Shown piece after piece: positions 38,090 through 49,964 of a stretch of DNA of 64,000 nucleotides. The notes below the pieces were generated by a model. It was not told the DNA's origin and searched no databases. It worked only from the letters and a program-made list of their open reading frames with translations. The DNA lies in assembly GCA_009617715.1 (NCBI GenBank), contig VTFK01000090.1, positions 558,001-622,000 on the forward strand, in the 5' to 3' direction. How positions within the stretch are numbered: the first letter of the stretch is position 1; every line of letters starts with the position of its first letter. Made by a program: the position numbers and the translations under genes. The DNA comes from Plectrocnemia conspersa. Taxonomy: Eukaryota; Arthropoda; Insecta; Trichoptera; Polycentropodidae.

Positions 38090-40225
38090 GTTAGGCTTAG
38101 TTATGCTATGTTACTATAAACCACTACCTAAATTAAAGTAGATCAAAATATTAATCTAATAACAAATACAATTTAAATAAGATTACTTTTTATTATAACA
38201 AATACAATTAATAATAATTCCAATCGTCAGACAACGACGCGCAGCGGTACGCACTAGTGCAATAATGATAAACTTTTCAAGCTCAGTGTTTCAAAATTCT
38301 AAAAAAAATAGCTTAACTTGGGTTCCGTGTCACATCTATAACTATTTATATTTTTTCATATTTGCAACTCAAGTAAAAAAAGAGATATACTTTTGATTAA
38401 TTTATTTATTAAAAAAGCAAAAATGAATAATTCTTCACAATAAGAGTTTTTTGTTGCTGAATTGCATTTTCTATATCTTTCATTAAAAGTTGTTTTTTTT
38501 TCAATTCAAGCCAAAGAAAACGCTACTAAGCTCATCCGTTAATCTGTTTATTTTATTAGTGTTAATATTTTTCAACACTGAAAAATAAGGTCTTACCAAA
38601 ATATGTAGAGACAAAAATTCTAAATAAAACAATTGCTTAGCTAACTTATAAATTCAGTTAGTAATAGCATTTTTATTTCAAAAATACTTTTTTAAATGTT
38701 CACGAGAGCAATTATTTATTTACAAATTTATTTTATTTATATATTTATATTATAGTAAAATATATATAAAATAAACGTTTAAGATACTGATTTCGTGCTT
38801 CGCTAATAATTAAACATCTCTGTTTATTTAATAACGTCAATCAAGTCGCTTCATTATCAAACCCATCAGTTAACCCAAACGTGCGTGAAACGCGATATTA
38901 ATTTTAATTAACACACATTAACTAGCAAGAGCCTTCAGACATGGCAAATTATGACACTTAAGTATATAAATAGCGTATTTACTAGAAACTTAATATTAAA
39001 TTCGTTTATATGTTTTTTGCTGATCAAAAGCTAGTTAATATTTAATCGCGCACAGTCGGACATAAACTTGGTTACCCTTTTCGCTCACAAGGGTCAGAAA
39101 CAAAGAAGCGTCCTTAACCCTGTTTAATTATTCTCGGTAGATCGCAATTTTATATGTGCACTTAATTGTGTTTTATGTTGCTGATATAATGCGAAAATAA
39201 AAAATAATACTTTTGTGTATATGTACACGAATCTTCTAAAAAATAAGATATTTTTACATAGTAAAAATATGTAAATGTGTGATATTTATTTTTCGAAACG
39301 CCAAGTCACGTACGCTCTTGCCATAGGGTTGGAAAAATAAAATAAAAGGGTCAGTGCTTAAAAAGAAAAATAAGTCCCTGGACAGAGCGTCGAGTATCAC
39401 GGTCCGAGAGTTAATTAAACTTAAAAGTAGAACTTTTCCGTTGTTTTCATGAAGTTGTTTAGCCATATTTGATACCCTCATTCATACATATAGCTTTACG
39501 CACACAAACCGGTAATAATACCAGCTTGCACGGCATAAACTCGATCTGATTTAAACTTAAACAATAAAATTCTCAAATTGCTTTACAAATTTACCTTAAT
39601 ATTTATCTAAGTAAGAGTACGAGATTGTACTAAACTTATACATACGTATATTGAAGTAATCAATATATAAAATATACATTTTTATAAAAAAAATATACCT
39701 AAAATTTCATGATTATATAGTAAGTGAATAACATTGTTACAGTAAAAGTAACACATTATTTTTGGTGCAGTGGTATGTAAAACTTTTTTTCTACGCACAA
39801 AAAAATAAAAAAAAAGCCAATAAAGTCTAAAAGAAACTATCTTTTTATTTTCGATTGAAATTGAAACCAAACCACATATTGCATACTGAAGCTGAAATCG
39901 AAACATTTAAGAAACCGAGTTCGTTGCAAACATATAATATTTTTAATATATCTATGTATTCAAATAAACCTTGAAACAATGAATATATTACCATTTTATA
40001 CTAACCCTAATATATTTTTTTTTTTGCTTTTCCACCCTTTGTTAACTGATCGCCATCTGAACTATTTATATTTTAAGGCGTAAACATATTTTGTTGTTTG
40101 CCCAAGAAGCGATACAATGGACCCGCAAACATCCTCATCCGCGATTCGCCAGAGCTGTCTCGTGCCGTCATTATAAAATATGTGACACGTGGGTACAAAG
40201 AAATAAATTGATGCTGATTTTTAAA
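38090..40225. other. AT-rich stretch without genes
   Basis: No exon recognised. A GC-richer patch at about 39290-39410 and the sequence just before the mariner relic (40100-40200) are unassigned. Confidence 0.4.
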
Positions 40226-40230
40226 AAAAA

Positions 40231-40520
40231 TCTTCTTTTCTGATGAGGCATATTCTCAATATATTTTATTTTGATAAGCAAAGTTGCTTTGAAAATCTTC
40301 GTGTTATGCACCAAAAGCGACTGCTTGGTGCCATTGTGGTTATGAAAGCATCATCGAGCTTTATTTAGTTTCGCATTTTTTGCATTGTGGTTTTAACAAG
40401 ACAAAATGCAACTTGCACACATCAAGTGCAATGTTATATGTTTTGAGTGAAAAGTTCCCAGATTTGGTGATCTTTCGAATTAAAAATCATCGAAATTTAC
40501 ATTGAATGGATCGGCTGCTG
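40231..40520 (+). pseudogene. Decayed mariner/Tc1-like transposase
   Basis: Fragments FSDEAYS (about 40236-40256), TAWCHCGYESIIELYL (about 40320-40365; in place of the usual TVWC-W-GGIIGPYF), a QDKMQLAHIKCN remnant of the QDGAxxHTS block (about 40400-40435) and EKFPDLVIFR (about 40450-40480) lie in the order of a DDE transposase catalytic core. FSDEA marks the first or second catalytic Asp region. Frameshifted and partial; no terminal repeats seen. Confidence 0.7.
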
Positions 40521-40718
40521 CAAAAGGTCGATTAATAAAAAAGATTTCTACAAATTAATGTTTTTTTTAAATCGAAAACTGAAATTGGATCATCCTTTAT
40601 ATTTATTAAATTATATCAACAGCGCTCAGAAATTTAAGCTTTCATTATTATATGAATTTTCTGATGAGCGACAGTTTTGTTAATACATTTAAATTAGTAT
40701 ATTTTAAAGTTATAGGTA

Positions 40719-40785
40719 ATGCTATTTAAATTTAATGCATAGAACAATGCTATTTAATGCATAGAGCAATTCTATTTAAATTTAA
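40719..40785. repeat. Interrupted tandem repeat of CTATTTAA/GCATAGA units
   Basis: AATGCTATTTAAATTTAATG, then CATAGAACAATGCTATTTAA, then TGCATAGAGCAATTCTATTT. A ~23-bp unit is repeated with small length changes. Confidence 0.75.
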
Positions 40786-41109
40786 AATTTGACATTTTGT
40801 TTATATATATTTTAATCTTAATAAAATGAAAATACTAAGTAAAAATTGAAAATTCGAAAAATTTTATAGAACGTAATTTTTAATGCTTATTTTAGCATAT
40901 TTTCTATGTTATTTTTTGCTTTTTATTGAGTGCTACAACAGTATTTTACCAAATCCCACTTTAAATTATATACTGGTTCTATCTCACCTTTTTCGTTGCT
41001 GTAGAATTTATTGCGCTTTATTATTCATACAAATGTTTCAGCATGAAGAATATAAAGACGCAATTAAATTCTAAAAATTGTAAATTTAATATAATAAATA
41101 ATACACATA

Positions 41110-41400
41110 ATAATTATGGTGTAGAAAGCAGTATCCAAGAGGCACAAGCGCTCTGATAGCGCAGCATCCAGAGGCTGCCGTCACTAGGGGGTATAGGCGT
41201 AATTACGCAGACCATTTCTGTTAAGAAATATCTCTGTGGACCCCGATAATTTTCCCTGTTTAGAGTTATATCTTTTTGTAGGAGTAAGGTCAAGGGTGGA
41301 GCCCCAAAAGCGAGCCCCCTGCAGGCTCTCCATGGCAACAGACGTCTAGAAAGCATAGGCTCTTTTGTTACTTAATAACTCTCTGTGGCGCTGCGTCTAG
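41110..41400 (-). other. Sharply bounded GC-rich segment with an open minus strand
   Basis: About 290 bp, GC-rich on both ends against AT-rich flanks, open on the minus strand for 80 codons (41114-41356), including RACRGLAFGAPPLTLLLQKD. No domain recognised and no splice borders. It looks inserted; a repeat from a transposon is the best guess. Confidence 0.35.
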
Positions 41401-41409
41401 AGTTTCTAA

Positions 41410-42300
41410 TAGCCATCTAACCAATGTAAAATTCTGATCAGTGTGTTATTTTTAAATTGCCCGTTATCAACTTTTATGTCAGAATGTTTCGTAAAACTGA
41501 AATTATGTGATTTGGATGACGTATCAGTTTGTTTATTTTTGAGTCATACCTTATCTTATTGTCTTCTACAGCGTAAGTCTAGGGACAGGAAAAACATAAT
41601 ATCATACATTAGAAAATGATTAGTTAAGGCGTATTTATCTTGTTAGTCTTTTTTACTTTTCTAAGAAAAACTTGCAAAAAAAATATATTTAGGAGAAAAT
41701 CATACAATAAAACGACAACCAACACAAATACGGTATAGATACAGAGTTCTTTATGGGTTTTCATAATTAATTAATAAATCCTAGAAGCGACTAATGGTTT
41801 TAATCTATGCGATAAATATCTTGAAACGACAATTTGTCGTGTATAATGAATAGAGATTATGTAAACCACAATTGCATTCTAACAATAAAAGAGACATTTT
41901 TAAAACAATCACGCAATTTATAACGTTGGCTATAAACAACAAAAAAAGGATATGTAATACTACCCGTGATACCCGGTATTGCACAATAACCACAGACTTG
42001 TAAAATATAATAATAATGACTGATTACTGTAGAATAAAAAGTTGCTTCTTGTAAGAATTAAGACATGCTGCAAACAATAAATTTTCCCCTGCGTCGAATT
42101 CGTCTTTATATTGACATATTAAGCCATTTAGAGCTTGCTTTTTCATTAATATGTATCAATCATATAAGAGTGAGTTTCAAAGTTTACTATTAGTCAAAGC
42201 TTCCTTGAATCATACGTAAAAAAATATCTTAAGTCTGTCACATCGCCAACAGACAGGATAAAGTACATCGAGAGATCATCACGAAATTATGCCATCAATA
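41410..42300. other. AT-rich stretch without genes
   Basis: Nothing recognised beyond short hairpins. Confidence 0.4.
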
Positions 42301-42310
42301 CATCACAACT

Positions 42311-43345
42311 AGGGAATAAAATCCTTAAGCAAAATTTCGTAATCGGGATTTCGTGGTTTTAGGATTACAAACTTATGATCCCGGGATTTAATTTATTTTT
42401 GAATTCAGATAAAATATATAAATTAAATTATTAAAATTGATAAAAAATGACAAATACAATTAATTTTATATGAGACATTTATTTTTTATTATTTATCATA
42501 CATACAATCATAGTCTATGATTTATTTTTATAGTATATTATTTACTGCTCATTTATAAAAAAAAATTTAATACAGTAAATAATCTTGCATTACAACTGTA
42601 TTTTAAAAAAGAAAAATAGATATAACTGAAATAAAACACTAAATAAATACAGCTATTATTAAAATAAGACAATAAGCAATTTAATATTGTTTTGAATATT
42701 ATTCTCGTATAGTTAGAGCATAGAGTGTCTCATCATTTTGTCTGGATCTATCTACCACTGGAAAAAGCACTCGTTGAAAGTATTTTCTTGAAATATTTGT
42801 ATATCAGGTCTAGGTAATGATCACGTGCACCGACATTTTCAACTAATATAATTAGCTTTTATTATTGCCTCGTGTAATTGTTCTTTCATCGGCTTTGTTC
42901 AACTGTCAGGATTGTGGGTAAGACTATTGTGCTTCAATTGGCTCTTCTGCTATTATTACTTGATCATGGTCTTCAGTTAACTTTTCGATTAATTTTATAA
43001 TTGTCTGCCCTACAATTTTACATGTATTACAGTAAAAGTTATATAAATATTACTCTCATCAAACGATTTGGGATTTAATAAATATTTAAGCGTTTCCGGC
43101 AAATTTATTTGCCTTCGTTTTTTATATATATTTTTTAGCAACTAACATATCTGAGCTTAATGTAGATTTAAGCTCGAAAAATTTCCTGAAACAGAATTTA
43201 AAAATTGCGTCGGCTGAGCACAAGTGGAAATCACGTCGGCAAAGTGCTTCGATAGTTAATTTGAGAGGTTTCAAAACTTCCATAATTTCTGCAATTTTCT
43301 TCTTTGCTATTAGCATCCGCAACATTCCTAGATCTTGCTCTCTCT
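42311..43345 (-). pseudogene. Decayed hAT-family transposase, 3' half
   Basis: On the minus strand, 43325-43125 reads EVLKPLKLTIEALCRRDFHL then CSADAIFKFCF and LKSTLSSDML, which matches the helical region before the C-terminal dimerisation domain of hAT transposases. A +1 frameshift follows, and then RRQINLPETLKYLLNPKSFD (about 43117-43057) continues the family pattern. Further fragments (LIEKLTEDHDQVIIAEEP, about 42990-42940; KEQLHEAIIK, about 42890-42860) are spacer-like. Near the 3' limit, AGGGAATAAAATCC (about 42311) and GATCCCGGGATT (about 42377) resemble hAT terminal and subterminal sequence. No 5' end found. Confidence 0.72.
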
Positions 43346-43674
43346 AAAGTTGATAATTGGAATTTAACGAAAAAAATATTTTTTATAAAAACTAAATATA
43401 TAAAATCAAATAAATAACAACTATATTAAATCTATATTTTTGCATAAACACAATCTAGAAGAGATGTTTTAAATAGTTTAATAATGCTTTTATGCATAAA
43501 AATATCTGACAAAACACGAGTGGTGAATATCGATTTTAAATGCGCTAATGCAAAATAAGTTAGGTAGACATAACATAATTTTATTTGATAGGTGTCGCTA
43601 CTAAAACCATATTCGTCCGTAGAGCTCAGCAATCACTGTTGCTTCATGAATTATTCAGGCGCTGTGAAATTTGA

Positions 43675-43800
43675 ATGTGTAATAGAGAGAGCTATATGAA
43701 TAGACCAAAGCGAACGAAAGAGCGAGAGAAACAAGGATGCAAGATCACTCTCTAATTAGTGTCAGACCGCATATCGCTACATGCGGGACTCAAACGGAAT
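43675..43800. promoter_or_regulatory. GA-rich patch, candidate GAGA-factor sites
   Basis: AATAGAGAGAGCTATATG and AACGAAAGAGCGAGAGAAAC, followed by GC-richer sequence and then an AT repeat (TA)n at about 43843-43860. Inference from motifs only. Confidence 0.3.
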
Positions 43801-43864
43801 ACGTGAACATCCTACGATATTCGCTACATATACATATAGTCTGCTATATATATATATATACACT

Positions 43865-45690
43865 AAACTGACACGAAAATTCCTGGAATAAAACTTTTTC
43901 TGTAAATCAAGAACTCACAATGTATACAGTAAATAAAAAGTTTAACTTAACCTGTTAACTCTTGTTTATTCATAAAAAGTATTGAATGAAAGCTTATTTA
44001 TTTATATAGATTTTCAACTAATTTTAAAATTAATACAACACAAAAATCTATGATTAGTGACACAACTATGAACAAAATGCTAACCTTATAGCAATAAGTC
44101 ATTAACAATCGGCCTTAACAATAGATAGTTTGAGAAACTAGCAATCGCGTTAGCTTTGAGACAACTAGTTTTATTGCGTCAAAGTAAAATATACAATGAC
44201 GATGAAGGTACAAAAGGACTTTTTTCTCTATGTAGTCTTCGTGAATTAAATTTCAATCGGTCGGCCAATATTCAAATTAATAGTAGCATTTTTGACAATT
44301 TGAAGGATAATGGTTTTATTCGTCATTCTCTTATACGCACATATGTATATGTATAACATTCTATATATTCTAGCATATCGACTGAAATTTAAAAAAAAAA
44401 GAGTTTTAAACCAGCAACCATTTTTAAAACCGGATAGATGTTCAAGTTTACGATCTAAGCAAAAATATCAGAAAAAGTATTTGAAGAATAGACTAATACA
44501 ATGCCTGTGTTCATCTGAAATTTTGCTTTTTGCCCCTTTCGGTGGAACGGCCAATTTCAAATGAGCGGCAAATTTTAGATCAGATCGCCGTTGGACACTA
44601 AATCAGATTATGAACAATTGTTTGGATGGCATATCCTGAATATAATTTTTCCTATTCTCAGGGATTTTGCAACGGATACTTTTAAGCTTTTTGATTCATG
44701 ACGGATACTTTGACATAATCTACAAAAACTTTTTTCTCACTGTGGTTACTTATTTTACCAAAATGCACCTTTTTGTCTTAGAATTTTTTTGTGATCGGTT
44801 TTCCTCTGGTGATTTAATCTCTCCATTGAATGATCTAATCGTTGAATGGAAGGGTAGTTCAATTGATAAACTAGACAGTTTTAATATTGTAATTTGATAG
44901 AAATATAGCAACTCCCCTTTTCTATATATTTTTTACGTATTTTTAAATTTAATAATTCGATTTTCTGCTGTGCTTATAAAATATTTATATCGCTTTGCTG
45001 TAGAGTAAAATTATATTTTTGTCTACTCTTTCTGAAGAACCATTCTACGATCTTTGTATTTAAACATAGCAAAAACCGCTATAAATTATAATTTTTATGA
45101 CATTCATTTTAAAAGAGTATTTAATCCATGAACTTTATTTTAATACATTTCCATTATATTGTATTTTTAGGGAAACCGTTAATCAAGGACATTAAATTTG
45201 CATTGATTTTAAATAAATTAAATGCCTTGAAATATTTTTACTACATATACAAACTATATATTTTATTTTTAACCTTCACTAAACAATTTTATCAACTAAC
45301 TTAATTTTAAAATCATTATAAAATTAAAAAAATAAAAACTTTCTTTTATATTTTGGCATAAAATTAAAACCGCAACAATATATATTACAAAATGACTTTC
45401 AGTTAAAATAAAAATTCATATATACTAGACAAAATAACAATTACTCTTTCTGGCACATTTACAATACAAATTTTAAAAATCAATGTATGTAACAAACATA
45501 TGTTTGTAAATAGCTTATTCTAATCCAAAATTTATGTATTTCCCAGTACCCTGTGTCTGTATATTGAAATGCTTGCAATAACCATATATGTTTAACCTAA
45601 TTATTAACGATCGATTCAAATCTGAATTCTAAAGTTCCATTCTCTTCGAAAACGTATATGTATATATTAAATATAAAACAAATAATCCTC
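43865..45690. other. AT-rich stretch with unassigned open frames
   Basis: Plus-strand open frames at 44156-44356, 44310-44564 and 44667-44897 form a loose run (for example LFAPFGGTANFK, LLSFLIHDGYFDII). They might be remnants of one decayed element; no family recognised. Confidence 0.25.
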
Positions 45691-45704
45691 ACAGCATGTT
45701 ATTT

Positions 45705-46330
45705 TCAGCATGAAATAATTATAATTATCTTTCGACCATTGTTGACAAACGCCGTAAAATCTCGACGTCCCCAAACCTTTTGACACTTGAACACTTTGTG
45801 TTTTTGAAGGTGAACCACAACCATCCGAGGAATTTCCCTATCGAACTCTAATACACTAAAACACACCCTTACACGCGTGCAAGGGAAAACATTTTCAGTT
45901 AGTTGAGATAATTTGAGCTTTGCACCCTTCCCCACCCCTCATCTGCCTCATCATCCCCTTCTACAAAACGTTAGCCTCCAGTCAAGGGATGGAGTGCTAC
46001 ATACACACAGACTCCAATCTCGACGGGAATGTTTGCATCAAACAGAAGATGGCAAACCACATCCAAATTAAACACGATCCAAGCAAATACCATCTCCCTT
46101 TTTGCGTTGCTAGTGTGTATGTATACGGTTTATAAACGGGAGCTCGCCCAACTTTGAATGCTTCAATTTCTAGTATTGGATCGGCGATTTGTGTGGCCGC
46201 AGATACCGTCGTTATAAATGGTTGTTTATTATCATAAAGTCAATATTTACTGTGAATGTGTGAATTTCTGTGATAACTGCCCTTAGCTCGTTCACATCGC
46301 ACAGCTTAGTACATCTCTCAATAAAATATC
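45705..46330. promoter_or_regulatory. GC-richer block, candidate regulatory element
   Basis: About 600 bp of more complex sequence with open frames on both strands (45705-45935 minus, 45920-46135 plus) lacking domains. It contains CACGCGTGCAAG (about 45871) and several CAAAC/CATC motifs. Regulatory role is inferred. Confidence 0.28.
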
Positions 46331-46989
46331 TTCATGTATAAAAGTCAAGAACAAGTATTATGTATCGTCAAACACAATTTATAAATGCCATATCTTCAGA
46401 TATTTCTTCAGTATTTTATATACTTCAGTTACTTTTATTGAAAGCTATTCTTGACATCAATTGTTTTTCTATCAACCTTGTAGCCACTACAAAAAATCTG
46501 TTTAGTATTAAGACTGTTTGACATTTTATTTTAAACTAAAGTTACTAGATGTTTTTGACTAAGTAGGACAATAATTTTTTTTAATTAGCTTTAAAACCTT
46601 CACTTAATTTAAGTGGGTCAAGTGGGGTTTGGTTAAATTAATTTTGACTTTAAATTGAGTTTCATAGACGTTTTAGAATAGCATATAATTCCATTAACGT
46701 TCATCAGTAAATTAATATTTTGCTAGTAAAAATATATGAGTACCTGTGAAAATGTATTCGGATACATTACACTTAAAAATTTAAAATTATATTTATACCA
46801 TTAAAAATATAACTTGACTAAAAAATACACATTCACTGTAACAAATACATATGTATGTACATACACTCATATTCAAAGCCATATGTGCATATGTTTTTGT
46901 ATGTACATATAATTTTTATTGCTTTCTACAAATATACTTCCATCTCTTGGTCAAATCAAATCTCATTTTCTATAAAATTGTTTCGGTTT

Positions 46990-47330
46990 TGAGTTTAAAA
47001 AGTCCTTAAGTGCTATTTTGCCTTCCTCGCTTAAGTTTTTTTCATTCGTCAAAAAATTTTCCATAGACCCGAACAAGTCTAAAGGAGAATGTTTGGTGAA
47101 TACAGGGGTGTTATAAAATAAGCCTAGACTGTTAATTTTTTTACGAGTTAATTTAGCAGTATGAGGGCGGACGAGTGGTCATGTTTTGATATGATTAAAT
47201 CATGCGGAACTCAAATTTTTTTGACTTGGAAGATGTATTGATTGACCGATGAATTGTTGACAAATTCTCATGAACAATTCATTGATGGACATCCTTGGAT
47301 TTGATTCAGCTTCGGACAGTAAAAGGTCCT
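46990..47330 (-). pseudogene. Internally deleted mariner transposase
   Basis: Minus-strand fragments, high to low: SEAESNPRMSINELF (about 47325-47265), from the N-terminal helix-turn-helix region; then, with the middle missing, HDHSSALILLN (about 47184-47150), a remnant of the HDNARPH motif; PLYSPN (about 47110-47090), a remnant of PPYSPDL; and GSMENFLTNEKNLSEEGKI then ALKDF (about 47068-46995), the C-terminal region. Several frameshifts and stops. Confidence 0.7.
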
Positions 47331-47519
47331 TGATAACCATACTATGTTCTCAACTTTTAAGCTCATTTTTTATACAATTTTTTTTAGATTAAAATATTCT
47401 AAATCATCTTTAGCACGTCTTTACATCAAAAAAATTATTAAAATTAAAGCCACGCAAACTAAATTAATAATTAAAAATTAATAAAGACACAAACTATCGA
47501 CAGAAACTAAAAGGACCGA

Positions 47520-48780
47520 AAAAGCAGCTGCTTCCCTCTTAACGCTAACAAGCTACGGCGTCCGAAATCTAAAGTTCAACCTAATCCTTTAAGACAACTG
47601 GATTCTTAAGGCGCAGACTATACTAACTTAATATATTTATGGGTTTATAATAAATATACGCAATACACAAACTGTATGTGTTTTCAAAAACATGAACAAC
47701 TGTTCCTTAAATAAAAATAAACGTGCTAATTATGAAATAATATATATTAAAATATTTTTAATAATTTTGAAGGCATTTATGACGCAGTTAATTCATTAAA
47801 ATCCAATTTTAACTTGTTTAAAATAAATAAAATTTCACAAATCATTACGCTTTTTCAGGCTGTTTTTTTGTGAATAGTTAGATAAATCAAACAGCTACTG
47901 TAAATCCACCAATTAAAAAACGGTAAAATGATTCTTAAAGGCAATAAGTTTAGAGGCTGATTAAATATTGCACTTAATGAATAAAATATTGCTACAGTTT
48001 TAGATATGTTCATAATACATAACGGTGTGCTAAAAAATATTTTTTTTATATTAGAACTAATTATGAAAACAAAGAAAATGTTCATAAAATATAATTAATA
48101 ATCAGTTAATAGAAATAGATAAAAATATGAGCTTTTCTGTCGGAAAATCATTATGATGTATATTTTTTTGTTGTGTTTTACTAATACTGATTATCCTATA
48201 TTATCATTAGTGTTATCCTTAAAAAATCTATACATGTATAATACACAATCAAAATCTTATCTATATTTAGTCAGGGACCTTCAAACATATGTCAAAATAA
48301 ACACCTCCAAAATGACTCAATCCTACTAAATAATATTTTAGGATTGTTATTTTATATTAATTTGTCTATATTATTTAACTCAAAAATAATAATACTATTT
48401 TATGTTTGTATTGTTTATATATATGTGCTATATATTTATGTTCACACCGATTCAAGTTCATCAAAACTATTGCGTCAGAGTTAGTGTGTTTGCCGGTTCT
48501 ACTCAAACTCTTTGTATACTTTGCTTATAATTATAACTAATTGTCGGTTAAGTCACTTTGCTCGAGTTTTTTGTTGATTTTACAATAAATACAAAGCAAG
48601 CATGTTATTAATAATATAATAATTAGAATTTCTATATTGTTTGAATATTTTAATAATGAATATAACTAATATTTAGAAACTTTATCGCGATATTTATACG
48701 CAACAAATATTACAGTTTCTTTAGAACGGCTAAGCTAATAATAAAAGTTTTAATACACATACCTATGTAAGTACACATGC
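47520..48780. other. AT-rich stretch without genes
   Basis: A short GC-richer patch lies at 47520-47620; nothing else recognised. Confidence 0.4.
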
Positions 48781-48784
48781 AAAA

Positions 48785-48910
48785 CACTTCAAACTTATCT
48801 CCTACAGATGATATGTAATTGTCCCAACGTTCTTGCCGCTTTAGGAAGCAATGCTAGAAGCAAGTCCTCAACTATTATGGCTTACGAGACCAAGTTTTGC
48901 CTTTACGTTA
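48785..48910 (-). pseudogene. Possible mariner transposase C-terminus
   Basis: The minus strand reads HCFLKRQERWDNYISSVGDK then FE (about 48855-48788). It resembles the C-terminal F-W-K-RW-C(I/V)-x-GDYFE pattern of mariner transposases. Short and without the catalytic core, so tentative; too far from the 47.0 kb relic to join with certainty. Confidence 0.42.
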
Positions 48911-49629
48911 TTATGAGTGGTTACATTGTCCTCGATATTCTTTCTTTCAGAGTAACTTTAGAATTTAAAGTATAATAAATATTACTTTTCTTAAATGCAT
49001 ATTTTTACATGTTAACACAATACCAATAGTATGCTGCTAGATATGTTACATAATATATTCATACATACAATTTCAAACACTTTTAATTTCACAGAGCGTT
49101 GCGGTTTGAAACGCGAAATGTAACGGTCCTTTGATGTGGAGATTTTTTGCCGTTCAAGGTGTGAATCTACCTCAGATGAATTAATGGAAATGTAGACGCT
49201 TACTTCATCATTATTTTCTTGCCGCAGACAAAATCGAGATCAAAGCAAAGCTTCTAAAAGTGAGAACTCTGTTTATTCTGTTCGCTTTGACGCAACGATC
49301 AAAATATGTTTTTTTCTTTGAAAATTCAGAGGGAAGATCCAAACAACAGTTTTATTGCTTATTTATTTTATATATAAATATTTAAATGACATATATAGAC
49401 AGTACCGTTTTCATTTATGATACACATATATTAAAAGCCCCTACATATTTTTTCATGTATGTATGTATCACATAAAAAGAATGAAAAATACTAAAACATT
49501 GTAATATTTTACTTTTTTATAATTTTAGTAACACGTTTTTTTATATGTATTAACGTTTTATTTATATTGAAATGGAATCAAAAAATATGGATCTTTATTC
49601 ACGAAATTCATAAACGATCTACCGTTGAT

Positions 49630-49960
49630 TTACGACTAACGGATAAGCGTTAAATCCGTTCACTTTTATACATAAATTTAATTTAGAGCCATTACGTGCT
49701 TGATTTTGGGTGTGCGAGAGCAAGATTCGGGATTTACGGATGGCAACCGAATTGTGCTGAAATAGTGGCAGTAGTGAGTCCTCGTCAGGTGGAATCTGGA
49801 GTAGTTAGCACAAAGTTTGGGCGTGTCTGGCGCCGCATCAGCACAAGTGCCGCCCCCGCCCACTCGGATTATCTTCTCCATCGACTGCCTCTAGCGAAGT
49901 TTCCACTTCTCAAACTTTGTGTCACTTGATCGCATTATATTCATGTATTCGGATATGGTT
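49630..49960. promoter_or_regulatory. GC-richer block, candidate regulatory element
   Basis: GC-rich core (GGGCGTGTCTGGCGCCGC near 49820) with open frames on both strands and no domain. It is bounded by AT-rich sequence, like the other islands in this intron. Confidence 0.3.
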
Positions 49961-49964
49961 ACAT

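Noticed and set aside
43841..43862. (TA)n tract as a transposon target or promoter
   Set aside because: Ordinary AT microsatellite; nothing specific around it.
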